A stretch of 64,000 nt of DNA. It comes from Volutella citrinella (lineage: Eukaryota > Ascomycota > Sordariomycetes > Hypocreales > Nectriaceae). The translations under genes were made by a program, and so were the position numbers. Below the pieces are notes generated by a model. That model had not been told where the DNA came from. It worked only from the letters and a program-made list of their open reading frames with translations, and ran no database searches. The DNA lies in contig JAWZSP010000007.1 in assembly GCA_034401135.1 (NCBI GenBank), positions 1,488,001 through 1,552,000 of the forward strand. The letters run 5' to 3'. Shown piece by piece: positions 11,105 through 23,426 of this stretch. Positions within the stretch are counted from its first letter, which is position 1; every line of letters begins with the position of its first letter.

Positions 11105-13666
11105 ATGGAGCCTCTGGGTCCGCACGAGATTCGCATCATTCCTGGCCCGGACGATGATGACACCGCATCCATCGTCAGCTTTGAAGAGCTCCCGCGCCAC
11201 CGCCGTTTCCCGCCGCCTCCAAGCCCTACATTCCGTCCTCGGGATGTGCGTAGGGAAGTCCTCAAGGTTGATGGCAAGGTCCCGAGTGTTCTCCATGTCC
11301 TGAAATATCTCGGTTGGAATGATCGTGTTGTCGAATGTAAGTTCATGTGGAACTGTCAACTCTTCCTCCTTCGCTAACATCAATTTGCAGATCGCCAAAG
11401 CACCACTCCTTTCCAGGATATTCCCGAGTACATGGGCGAAATCAACGACGAGGCAGCCCCAGTCCCCGACAACAAGCCTATCATTGAGATTGTGACCAAA
11501 GTCTTTGTTGGCCGGCGCGCACCTGACCACCGGCAGGTCCCCAACCATCCAAGCAGGTCGCCGCGCGTTGACAGACCCATCACCGAGGCTTTCCAGCAGG
11601 TCGACTACCGTTACGATGGCTACTACGGAGGTGAAGAAGAGAGACACGATGAGGTCGCGCTGTCCGAGATGGCCCGCCCCTTTATGCTGATCCACTCGTC
11701 CCATCTCATCAATGCCCTACAGGCCGTCATTGCATACTACCCCTACTTCAAGCTCGAGGGCAAGACCGTCTCCATCAATGCCCCATACCGCGTCCTGTAC
11801 CACCATCGCGCCGAGCTTGCTGAGTTCCGTGACAACCAGCCGGCCACCCACGACCCTGAGTATGCCGCTACCACGGCCGCTCACATTGACATCCTCCTCG
11901 GCTTCCTGGAGCAGAATCTTGGCCAGGAGATCCGCGAGGAGGAGGCACGCCACAAGCTCGGTACACCTATGGCCACCTTCGAGTACTTCTGGCTTCTGCT
12001 GAAGCCCGGCTCCATCTTCTACGCCAAGCGCTACGATATTTGGACCCCGTTCGTCATTAGCAGCATCAACTGCCACCGCGGCGATCGTGATTCGTACACT
12101 GTCAACGGCTGGTTGCTTGAATCAAATGGCGCCAAGGTTAACAGATTCATGTACAGCTTCAATGTCTCTCCATGGATCGGTGAGCAGGCCATTAAAAGCC
12201 TCAGTGTCATTCCCGCCGAGTTCTGGCCAGAGGAGCTTGCCTCCCAGCAGGGCAAGCCGATGAAGGAGAGGTGCATTGAATTGGGCCGTCTGTATTGGGA
12301 CCTCCTGAAGCGCCCATCGTACATGGAGTATGAGGGACAGCTCGTGAGCTCTGGGCCTGGAAATGGCCAGATGCGAGGCCCTACTGGTTTCATGCAAGGC
12401 CGGGTAATTTGCGATGCCCCGGGATTCGACAGCTACTATCACCAGGGACCGGATAACCACCGCGGATTTGGGCGTCGTTCGCGTAGCCCCGTCCGCGCGC
12501 AGAATGTCCCTCCTGCAAAGGACCATTTGCCAATGAACACACCTAGCTGTGGCTGTCGTGCTTGCATGGCTGCTCGCACCTTCAAGAAAGACAGCCCCTA
12601 TGTCAACTTTGAGGATCTTGATCCACTGACGGACAGCCCTCCCGAGAGCGACCTGTTCTTCCACGTCTTGAGCAACACCATCCCTGGCTTCATTCTCGGC
12701 GAGCGCCGATGGGGCCACCTTGACGTTACTTATCTCAAGCCTGTCAAGTCGGACAAGGAGGCTTTCAAGTACCTCGTCCTCGATGACGACATCAAACTGA
12801 CAGTGAAGGCATTGATTGGCAAATTTGCCAATGAACTTAGCACTGGATGCATCGCTCCGTGGGGCAACGACTTTATCAAGAACAAAGGCGAAGGCCGCAT
12901 CTTCCTTCTCCATGGAGCCCCTGGTGTTGGAAAGACATCCACGGCCGAGTGCGTCGCCGAGTTGAGCAACCGTCCCCTCATCGCCCTCACAAGCGGTGAC
13001 CTGGGCACAGACTGCTACAACATTGAGCCTAACCTGAGCTACTTCCTTGAGCTTGGCCAGCGTTATGGTGCCCTTGTCCTCCTTGACGAGGCCGACGTCT
13101 ACCTTGAGCAGCGCCGTCCCAAGGACATCTCTCGCAACGGCCTTGTGTCGGTATTCCTCCGCGCGCTTGAGTATTATCGCGGTGTCCTCTTCCTCACCAC
13201 CAACCGTGTCCAGTCGTTTGATCCGGCCTTCCTCAGCCGAATCCACGTCGCCCTGCACTACAAGAATCTGCGGGATGAGGATCGCGAGCGTATCTGGATG
13301 CAGAACTTTGATCGACTGGGCCGTGACTCGAATGGCCGCGTTCACGTTTCTGTCGCCGCTCGCGAGTTCGTCTGGAACAGTCGCGAGGTGCGCACCCTGC
13401 GTTGGAACGGCCGCGAGATCCGCAACGCCATGCAAACTGCGCTGGCCCTCGCCGAAAGCGACGCTCAAGAGGAGGGCGAGGAGCGCATCACTCTAGGCGA
13501 GAAGCATCTACGGGCCGTGGTCAAACTAAGCCAGGGCTTCCGCGATTACATCAAGACTTCCTTCCCCTTGGATGCTCCTTTCCCACTTCCCGTCGACGGG
13601 GATGACGCGGCTGATGAGTCGGACGAAGAAGAAGAAGAGGTTGAACGGGCGTATTACCGGGACTGA
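11105..13666 (+). CDS. Fungal AAA-type ATPase with DUF7025-like N-terminal region
   Basis: Two exons, 11105-11336 and 11391-13666, are separated by a 54-nt intron (GTAAGT..TTGCAG) and give 835 residues. The middle part holds YFWLLLKPGSIFYAKR and following residues, which resemble DUF7025, a domain found before the ATPase domain in a large fungal AAA family. The ATPase domain has a Walker A GAPGVGKTS near residue 586, Walker B ALVLLDEAD near 643 and a sensor-1-like LFLTTNR. A cysteine motif (CGCRAC) lies between the two domains. The tail is strongly acidic. Nothing shows the substrate or cell location; no signal peptide or membrane segment is visible. Members of this family are mostly uncharacterised. 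The gene is convergent with the ABC transporter gene. Confidence 0.88.
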
Positions 13667-14071
13667 TCACCCATCTGCTGAAACCTCATTTACGTCATCC
13701 CAGTTTGTCCTTCTTTTGCTTGTTATGAATGATATGAACGCACCCAGCCCCTTGAAAGGGGTGGCCAGAGACGTACGTAAGAAGCGCTAGGTTTCGGGAG
13801 TATGAAGAGAAGATGGCAATTGTAGCCGGGAATGGAAGAGTTACTCATTATGTTGATATGATGCCCCTAACGAACCTGACGAGCACGAACAAGATTGATA
13901 GCAATGTTATGATGATTTCTTATATTAAAGCACTTCTGGTCACGCTGTCATACCAGCTTGACGAGGAATGCGAGAAGCAATGTAATCTGAACTTTTAATG
14001 ACCATACAGCAACAATCTTGTGGTCGATTAAGAGCGACCTCATAGTCCAAGGCCCTCGAGCTTCCGGCTCT
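13667..14071. other. Short convergent intergenic region
   Basis: This 405 bp stretch holds the 3' ends of the AAA ATPase and ABC transporter genes. It is relatively AT-rich and shows no coding signal. Confidence 0.6.
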
Positions 14072-17000
14072 TCACTTCTCTTCTTCTCCCCCAATGATAG
14101 TTTGCCGAAGCCTCTCCTTCTCACCGCTGCTCTCACACATGTCGCGGAAGACACCGCCCTCACGCTCCCACAACTCCTTTGGCGTACCAAACTCGACGAC
14201 CTTGCCCTCGCCCAAAACAAGAATGCGGTCAAAGTCAGCAATGGTGCTGAGCCGGTGCGCGATGACAATCAGGGTGCTATCAGTAAACTCCTCACGGATG
14301 CTGCGCTGAATGAGTGCATCGGTGGCCATGTCAACAGCCGAGGTTGCCTCATCCAGAACCATGATTTTAGGTCGGGACACAATAGCGCGTGCAAGGCAGA
14401 GTAGCTGGCGCTGGCCCTGAGAGAGGTTGCCGCCAGACTCGGCGATGGGGCTTGAGAGATCCCGGAAAATATTGGAATTGCCCGCAACGACTGTGGAAGC
14501 AGCCGAGGATGACGGCTCGTTGGACGGCGTGGGTGGTTCAGACTCGGCAAGGTGGACACGAGCGAGGGACTCCCGAAGCTCTTCATCTGTGTTGTCATCA
14601 AAGGGATCCAAATTGGACCGAATAGTGCCAGAAAACAGCACGGGATCCTTCAAAGGTTAGCTATCAGCTGCCGGTTCTGGTGCTCGAGGGCGGAACCCGG
14701 AATAACTCACCTGAGGAATAATTGCCAGGCGTGATCGCAGGCTCTGAAGTTGAATCTTGGATATATCGAGACCGTCGATGATCACCTTGCCGGAACGCGG
14801 TTCGAGGAAGCGGAAGAGTGCCAGCGTCAACGAGGACTTGCCGGCGCCGGTGCGTCCGACAACACCGATTCGCTCATTGTTCTTCACCTGGAAAGAAATT
14901 CCCTTCAAGACAGCAGGCAAATCTGGTGCGTAGCCGACCTCAAGGTTGTCGACCTCCATGGTACCCGAGGTTGGCCAAGCAGCAGGCGGCTTCTCACCCT
15001 CCAGCGACTCGGTCTGCAGTTCGGTGTACTCCACCACACGTTCGGTGGAATTCATGTTCAGCTCCATGCCCGCATAGTTCCGGATCGTCCAGAGAACGTC
15101 CTCGGCGAAGACGAGGGCAAATGAGAGGACAAAGCCAGCAAGAGCGGCGTCGATACTAGGAGTGAGGATGATGATGGCTCCGATGACACCTGTGAAGAAA
15201 GTTCCCACAAGCACAAGTCGGAAAGACATCCATCTGTTGACAAGCCACATGTAGAAGGAGACCATGCCCCACTTGTCGAGTTTCTCGTGCATCCGGCTGA
15301 CGAAAACCTGCGTCTTCTGGTAGCCACGAAGGGTAGAGACACCAGCCAGGGATGCGTTGAAGATCTCGAACACTGGCGACTTGGCGTTGCTTTCAAGCCG
15401 CTTCAGAGGCCGGGCTCCAGCCAAGTACACGCCGCCGATCCAACCTCCGGCAAAGAGGAGAAGTATGGCAAGCGGGATGACTGTATATGACCCAATGAAG
15501 GCCGCAACACAAACGGCAATTGACTCCCAGAAGTTTGCCATGAACATAGCCCAGTCAATAGTGATCCGGCTATCAATGATGCTAAAGTCAGCAGTGAACC
15601 GGTTGAGTACTCGTCCGAGAGGCACCGTATCGAGCCACCGGAGGGGGGTTCGCAGGACTGTGAAGAGCATCTGGTCGAACAGAACCCGGCTGGCCTTGAT
15701 GGTAAGCAAGTATGCCCACCAGAATCTCAATGTACCAATAACGGCGCTCACAGCCGAAATACCAATGTACATCCAGAGATAGTATTCCAAATTTTCCTGC
15801 ATTTTTGTGACTCGAATGGCCGAGTGCGGTGTGAATGGTGTCTGCTGAATGGTGAAGGCAGCGGCATAGCTGTGCTCTTCGTGAAACGAAGCAGTGCCGT
15901 TTTTTGTGTCGGCCTGCGCAGTCCATATCCGCAACCACCAGGAGCGTCCTGTTCCACTAAAGTTAGATAAAAAGGGTCCAAACGGTCAATGACTTCTCTC
16001 TTACGTACCCAGCTGGCCAATCTGATACCCCAGGAAAATGACGAGACAGGTGATCCAGAGTTTCCAACCACCGCTTGCTTTGAAATACGTCAGGTAGACA
16101 TGCCACTTCACTATTCCCTTTTCCCTCGTCTCATCTTCAATGAATTTCTTTGCATTTTTGGTTGGCAGTGGTTGGGATGTCTCTGGAGTTGATGACTCTG
16201 CCGAGTCAACTGTTGTCTCACTCTCCGTCGAACCTTGCTCGAGTAATTCTTGCTCGTGGCGCTTGATTTCGTCGAGTGTCCCGTCTTTCATAAGGCTAGC
16301 GACGGATCCAGCATGTTGCACCATGCCTTCGCCAAGTTCAACGATGTAAGCGGCCCTGGATTGGACGAGGGCGACGTGATGGGTGACCAGGATTCGAGTT
16401 CGATCGTTGCATAGTTCACCAGTGAGACACTTCTCGAAAATATGGCGTCCAACATGCGCATCCACAGCGCTGAAGATATCATCAAGAATGAGAATCTCGG
16501 CTCTCGAGTAAACAGCCCGAGCCAGAGTCACTCGCCACTTCTGACCACCACTCAAATTCACACCGTTAGCCCCAAGCTCCGTCATATCACCATCTGGCAA
16601 GATGCCGATGTCTTTTCTCAGAGCACAAATATCCAGAACCTTGTTGTACCTGTCCTCAACGAGGGGAAGGCCAAAGAGGATATTGTCCCTGAGAGAAGCG
16701 CTCTCAAGCCAAGGGGTCTGGGCAACATAAGCGACCGAGCCACGAAGAATCCAGTTTCCGGGGTGCGCTCGATCGTCTTCACGTTCCTCTGGCTTCACCG
16801 TTTGGGGTACACGGATCGATCCCTCAAGCAGATCGGCTTCGCCTAGTAGAGCTGACAACAGCAAGCTCTTTCCAGTTCCAGTTTTTCCGGAAATGACCGA
16901 AAGGGCACCGGAAGGAAAGGTTAGCTTGACATCTCGAAGAATGAAGCGCTCCTCGTCTGCGGTGTCGTCATCGGCCGGCCAAGCAATAGAAGCATTATCA

Positions 17001-18937
17001 AATGCGACTTCAGAACCATGGGAAAGCGTTTCTTTCATCTCAGGCCCCTCAAGATAAGCTCCAAGTCGCCGAACTGACACCAATGTGTCGACTCCATAGG
17101 AGATGAGCTCGGGCAAAAAGCCTAGCGTGACCTCGAGAGACTTGAATATTCCAATACTGACGAAGGCAACAGAGGGAAGTAGCTGTCCATGGACGAGAGC
17201 ATACGCTGCAAGTGATGTAGCAGCGAGTACGATGGGTCCAATAACCCAGCAGCCGAAGAGCACCGAATCTGTGATGAAGTACTGCCACAGTGTCTTTAGT
17301 TCCCGTTCCCTCACGGCGAGGATCCGCTTCTCCCAGCGAGACTCGAGCGCTGAAAACTTGATCTGCCGCATACCCAACAACGCTTCGTTGACCACAGCCA
17401 GCTTCTCGTCTCGCAGCTTCATGAGACGGCCAGACTGCTGCATAAGGACCTTGGAAAAGTAGAAGTTGAAGGGTAATGTGAGTCCCCAAGCGAAGAATCC
17501 AGCGGCGAAAGGAATCCAGCCAATCATTTTGACAAGGAACACGGAAAACAGTATCAATTTACAAACACTGTTGACGAACAGAAACTGCATGGACGCAAAG
17601 TTGGCAACTCGGTTCGCATCCACTCCAACGAGATTGACGACAGCTTGACGGGACTGGAGAACACTTGACTCATCCTCGTCTCCGTCCTCGTCTCCCTTCT
17701 TGGTGTCGTTCTTATCGCTCTCCTCGTTGTCTTTTTGGGTGTCGAGCGTCTTGTCTGCGGCCTTGACGTTCTTGCGCCGCAAAGCCTTCTCGAACACGAG
17801 AGCGGACAGCTGGCCGCGGACTGGCAGTGACAGCTCAGACAAGGAGTACCAGAAAAGCCAACCCTCCAGCCACTGAATCGTGTGTTAGCTCATGTGAGTG
17901 GGAACGGGAAAATCCCAGACTTACAGCGTCCAACAAGTTCATAATTGACATCCAGATAACGAGTGACCAGAGCTGCCAGGTTGAGGAAGTCCGGGAGTCA
18001 TCTTGTTCGAGAATATTGATGAATTGGAGCATCGTCCAATAAGGCATGATGCTCACCGCGCATCGCAACAAGGTCATGGCCCATTGGAAGAGCAGTTTCC
18101 CTCCGTACGCCCAAATAAGGGAGCGCAGCAGACTCCCTTGGAAATTGAAGGCATCCCAATCTTGCTTCAACGCGTGAGCTCGAAGATGGCGATCAGCAGC
18201 CGGGACGTCGGCCTCATCCAGGTCGTTCTGCTTGCTAGCGAGGCGAAGCAGGGGCGCTACCCAGGCCCAGGTGGCTCGACTCAGCGCAGAAGCTGTAGCT
18301 TGGGCATCAATTTGATCATTGCCAAGAAAAACATGCGGACGTCGCGGAAGAAGGACAGCGGATAGCCCCAGGGCGAAGGCGACAACAAGGTTCGCTAGAC
18401 GAAGTGCAAGGCTTGGGTCAGTAAAATCAATGGCTGGAGGAAGCCTCTCAACCCATCTGGAGCCATCAAGCGCAGCGGTGACGACGACAGATGCCAAGAG
18501 CCATAGGCCTAGGTCATGGGATGTGACGGGAGAATGTTGGGCTCCCAGAGAAACAGCGTGCAAGAGAATTAGTGCCTAGATTGGATTGGGTCAATACACT
18601 GTCGTCTGCGGGATGTCGGCGAAGCAGAAATACTCACCCATGAAGCTGTGGAGAGCCAATTCTCGACGGAAGCTGATTGGAGCGAGGACAGTACAGAAAT
18701 AGCAATCGAGATGCCCAGGCCAAGAGTTGACAGGGTGACAACGGCTATCTTCGGTTTGCGATTGGAGAAAGCAGCGAGACTTTCGGGCGTGCTTTTGCCG
18801 TCCTTGTCTTCGTAAAAGTTATCCTTGGCAGCACGATTGTGCAATTGATGGACCAGGGCCGCGATGGCGGGCGAGGCGGAAAGCGCAACAATCGCAAGGC
18901 CAGCGCCTGTCAACGGTAATAATAAGGTCTCATCCAT
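14072..18937 (-). CDS. ABCC/MRP-type full ABC transporter (Ybt1/Bpt1-like)
   Basis: Five exons on the minus strand (18937-18638, 18575-17925, 17872-16005, 15956-14711, 14647-14072) encode 1546 residues. The layout is that of long MRPs: an N-terminal hydrophobic TMD0, then TMD1-NBD1-TMD2-NBD2. NBD1 has Walker A GKTGTGKS (about 645), signature LSGGQ (about 756) and Walker B ILILDD, with Asp in place of the catalytic Glu as is common in ABCC NBD1. NBD2 has GRTGAGKSS (about 1305), LSQGQ (about 1429) and [12 protein letters not shown] with the Glu. Both sites therefore look ATP-binding, with hydrolysis expected mainly at the second. Relatives export glutathione conjugates, bile acids or drugs, often at the vacuole; the substrate here cannot be read from sequence. 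For intron 3, GTAAGA at 16004 keeps the frame, whereas the overlapping GTACGT four bases earlier does not. Confidence 0.92.
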
Positions 18938-19126
18938 GGTGACGGGACAGCGTCGCAGTGCTGCACTGATAGCAACGTGCTAGTTTATGCATGCACTCAT
19001 AGACGAGCTGCTTGGGGACGGATGGGCAGCTGTTTATGAGTAGTATTCTGGGCACTGCTCGCTGCCAACCGTCGAATACAATGCTGCGAGACGAAGAAGG
19101 AGGAAAACGAGAAGTACGAATTGGAA

Positions 19127-19142
19127 GAGAGAGAGAGAGAGA
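19127..19142. repeat. (GA)8 microsatellite
   Basis: Eight GA units lie about 190 bases upstream of the ABC transporter ATG. On the transcribed (minus) strand this is a CT tract, so it probably belongs to the leader or core promoter of that gene. Confidence 0.85.
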
Positions 19143-19645
19143 AAAGCTCCAGCCAGGGGAGTGAAGAGCACCACAACAGTCCAATGCGGAGTGAGTCAAA
19201 GAGACGGGCGGAGGCTGGACGCTGATGACAAAAGCGTTGATTACAAAAGGACCCGAGGGTGTGTATGAAGGCCCTCTTCTATCCTCACAGGGATCTGAGT
19301 GGCCTCACAGGAAGACCAAGACGGCACCACTTGCGACCCTCAGGCCATTGACGGATGGCATCAATAGTAGTAAGACAGCCAGTGAGCCCGCGCGCAATGC
19401 AGGGAGCAATGCAGACAGAGTCAAGGAAGAGGCGGCGTATCGATCTTGTTCCGGGCCCAGAGATCTCCGGTGGCGTACGAAAAGTGGCCACGGCAAGAGG
19501 CACCGCCGCCTGTGACTAGTCCGGCGAGCGAAATAGGCACTGGGGAAGACGTAATGGTGGGTGGGGGGCGTGGTGTTTTGCGGCTTGCGTTGACAGCCGT
19601 CTCGCGCTAAGCTCAGCATGCCGGGTCATTAATCGGGGCCCATGT

Positions 19646-19691
19646 AGAGAGAGAGGGAGAGAGAGAGTGTGTGTGTATGTGTGTGTGTGTG
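19646..19691. repeat. Compound (GA)n/(GT)n microsatellite
   Basis: A GA-rich block with one GG interruption (19646-19667) runs directly into a GT-rich block with one AT interruption (up to 19691). It is about 710 bases upstream of the ABC transporter ATG. Such compound tracts vary in length between strains. Confidence 0.85.
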
Positions 19692-22600
19692 AGACGATGG
19701 CTAGTGATTGACTCCCCCGTCAAAGTGACGATTCGTTGGCTGAATGTGGGAGTCCGCTCCATTGTGTACTCTTGCCCAGAGCATTGCGGCAACGTGTGAT
19801 CAAACACCGCAGCAAACGGGGAGACTTGTGACACGGAATTCATTCAGATCTTCAGCCTGGTTTGGGTCAACTTGACAAGAGCAAGGCGCGCCCAGCGGGG
19901 TCCACGTATTGTCAGGTTGGTAGGCACGGGGTAACACAACCGTACTGTAGTTCGAGACGCACCTGGTCCTACCGATATTGTAACCCTGCAACTTGTCTGG
20001 GATGCAGATCGCCCAGCCGGCCGAGTCCCATTCGCACAATTTCTATTGCCTCTATTGACATTGACGAACACCGGGAAGGAGAGGATCCCGGTGCGACTAC
20101 TACTATAGTGGCTTTCGTAGTGAGTTACCTTTAAAGAAGCCCAGGAGGAGTACTAACCAGTGTCACTTGCGTGAATCCTCCATAGAGCCAGACCACCGAC
20201 CATGGCCTCTGAACACCACGGGTACCCCCGACCCATCTGCCCACCGAGCCCACCACTCGCATTCGCACCTTCTTCTTCCGTCCAATCCGGTCCTCGATTT
20301 CTTATCGATTCTCACCTGAGGTGGCAACCTTGCAGCCTCGATGGGTGGCCGCCATGCGGCGGGACGCTCCCATCTCCACCACCCCAGGGAACCAGAGGCC
20401 TGGCCGCGTGAGTCACTGCACTCATCTCTGCGGCATTCACGCCCCTGCTGCGAGTCTGCGACTTATCCCGTGCTGGAGTTACGGCACAACAGCCACCATG
20501 CATGCAAGTTCTCACGAGTCGTCGCTTAAATAACCAGCCACCACTTTCCCAACCCCCTTTGAGCGAGCACAATATCATTTCGGCCAGTAAACGTTACCAG
20601 CTGGTTGGCTCGGGGGTTGCGACCACGGACAAACTAGATGCGATCTGCTCTTGCATTGGTCATCCTCAGCACTGGAGTGAATTGACATAACCCGTCTCGG
20701 GAGTTCAACACGCGAGATTCCTTCGTTTCATTGACATCAGGCTGGCTGACAGAGATACACTGGAAAAGGACAAAAGCAGAAAAATGAAGCAGAAACACGC
20801 TCTCCTTTTTCTTGGGTCAAATGGGTAATATTTGACCGTGCTGTGCGCGCCACCCAAGTCCGAGTGGCTCTGGTATGAAGGAAGCCTTTCGCACTGTTTC
20901 CTTTCGTCCCTATTTTGTTTATTCAGTCCTTGGCGAGTTACACGTCTAGCAGCTACTGAACAGACCGACGGAGCACCGACTCATTCAAGAACTTGCCTGA
21001 TCCAACCGGGTCTTTTTAATTACTAGCAATACTGCGCACGGAAGGACAGGTCAGATTGAGGCAATGAAAAGTTACCTTCGAGCGACAAATCACACCTACC
21101 TATACACCGTCACACGCGGTGGCAAGCGCGGAATCTCGCTTTTGGCTGCTGGTGCAAATGCCCGTGGGTCGACTGGACCAGACCCGCGCCTCGTTCTCCT
21201 TCGTATCCACACATCAGCGTGCCATTGCCTTTTGAGTAATTATCCGCATGTAAGACTGGTGGCTGTCTCCCATCTGCGGGGAGCCGCGTCCGTGGCCTCA
21301 AAGCAGGTGCCGGCTCCAGCAAGGGGCGGCCGTGCGCCGGTTTAAGTGCGACCAACTTAGAGACCTCGAAAGGTCTTCAAGTGCCGAAAAATCCGGCTGT
21401 CCGCTCTGGGAGGCGACCAACAATGTATAATGCATATTTCATTCTTTGGCTGGAGAGATGGGTCCCTTGCCGACGCATTCCCTTCGTTTGCGGGCTGAGG
21501 AGAGCTGTGATTGTAATGAGAGGCGAAACGGCACAGTCTTGATGCAAACCGCCAACCTCCCTGCATTTTTCACAACCCATTGTTACGGGCCGAGCGACTG
21601 GTTGCTGGAGTGAATTTGTGCCGGCAAAACAGCAACTCCGGCCTCCTGCTCAGAGTTGCAACATTGAACCGGGTATCAAGTCATCACTCTAGGTCATTGA
21701 AGTCTTCGGGGAAAGCAGTCGCCCATCCCCCGACAGCGAAGGAGTCAAGATTGCGGATTCACCAGTGCCATGTATGTCTCCCACAGCCAGAGCGAAACGA
21801 CTGCTCCGAGCCCCGGCTCTGACACAAGGCCTGGTCCTCCAACTGCTGCGCTGCATCGGGGATTCGTCGACAGCTTACAGGCTATCCACCAGCTCGGTGT
21901 ACTACGCGTCACATCACTGCTAATTAGCCACCCCAGCAGGCGGCAATCCTGCTGTTGAGCACAAACCCGGAGGCAAGCTGACACTGAAGCCGCCACGATG
22001 TGCAGGCTCCAGACGCTTTGTCGGCCAACCGGATGCATGGGGCCCTTTCCGCCGTGCTGTTAGCCACTTCCGGCTCAGAACATTTGCTAGTAACACACTG
22101 AGGAATAATTACGCGTTTGCTCACGCAGAAATTAGGACAGGGTCAATATTGGTGCAACAAAGCTCCAATGCGGCGTTCGCTTGGCAAACAGTAGCACGGA
22201 TACGCAGCCATCGGTTAGACGGGGCGGTAGAGAGTCGGCGGGTCAGTCTGTTCGTATGGTGCCCAAGGTTGGTAGGGTTTCCCTGTTCGGTTTCGCCAGG
22301 TTACAGCACGACGGGCCTGTTCAACTTGTAATGCCTTGGTAACTAGCGTGGTGTCTGCGGTGAGGAAGCGTGTATACGACCTCCTTCGCAGGGCAGTATT
22401 CAAATGACAAGCCGAATGCCCAAAGGCCTGGCACCTACCGCATTGATCAGCAGTCAACTTTAAGGCCTGGATGATGGGCATGGCCCGGATGACCACCCCA
22501 TTGATCCAGTGATGGGTGATGGCGACACTGAGCTGAGCTTTTGGCTGGGCCGGCTGCGACCCGGGTGGGCTCCTACTATAAACTCCCGCACCCCTTGCAA

Positions 22601-23426
22601 GCCCGCCAAAACTCATCCAGGGCTCCCTGCAGCGCGTGCATAGCCCAGACCAGTAGCCTGTGGTACAGCCCGTCCAACCAGTCGACAGCACCACAACTTG
22701 CAGGCGCCCAGCAATGCAGCACCTTCGGCCTGCATGCTGGGCTGCACATTGGCCCGCTCCTGCACCTCCTGCAATCCATCGCCTGCCCGCCCTGTGCAAT
22801 GATCACCTCACCCATCCGGCTCGGGGAAAAGACCTGCGCTGAGCATGGACAGCCCAGGGTTTTCGACAAAAAAATACACCTCGCATTCACCTCCTCATTC
22901 CACCAACGCCTCGTCACCTGCCATTCATCGCCAAAGCCTGCTGCAGCTGGATCAGCATCTGCACCTGCCAGCTCTGCTTACGGGCTGCCGTCTCATCAGT
23001 CGTAGCTGCAGGTTTGCCTGCCCTGCGTGCTGGTGGCTGCCTACCTACCGCCTTCGCCCACCATTTCTTGGCCTGCCCTGGCCCTACGTTATAACCGGGC
23101 GCGGTGCACTACTCGGCGAGCCAAGGCCCACACCAGCTCTCCACTAGCCACTAGCCGTGTACCATTCACGTCCCTGATTATTACGCTCTTGGTACGCTCA
23201 ACCTCCCACTACTAATTACCAGCTCGTTTCCTCGAGACAACGAGTCTCACGCTTGCCAGCGCAACTTTTCCTCAGACTCTCACGTCAGAAGATTACACGA
23301 TTCTCCGATCCCGTCGCTCCAGTGCCTGAGCCTTCAACTTCCTCCCACTACTCCCGCCGTCTCGCCGCCCTGTTCCAAACCTTATGCGGCTCGATCATCG
23401 ACCACCATAACATTAGCATCGTCGCG

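Larger units (their letters stand above)
18938..23426. other. 4.5 kb divergent intergenic region between the ABCC gene and cac2
   Basis: No gene can be supported here on either strand; open frames are short and unlike known proteins. The left end carries two purine/GT microsatellites (19127-19142 and 19646-19691), listed separately. Around 22840-23420 the plus strand becomes rich in C and T, which fits a leader of the cac2 transcript. TATA-like strings (CTATAAACT near 22575 and TTATAACC near 23088) precede it. I looked for tRNA-like A and B boxes and saw none. Confidence 0.55.

Noticed and set aside
12122..13468. A 448-codon open frame antisense to the AAA ATPase gene
   Set aside because: It mirrors the GC-rich third positions of the sense gene, has no recognisable domain, and the sense strand has clear Walker motifs. 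It is a codon-bias shadow.
16005..16008. GTACGT at 16008 as the donor of intron 3 of the ABC transporter
   Set aside because: It shifts the frame of the next exon. GTAAGA at 16004 keeps the frame into the second membrane domain.
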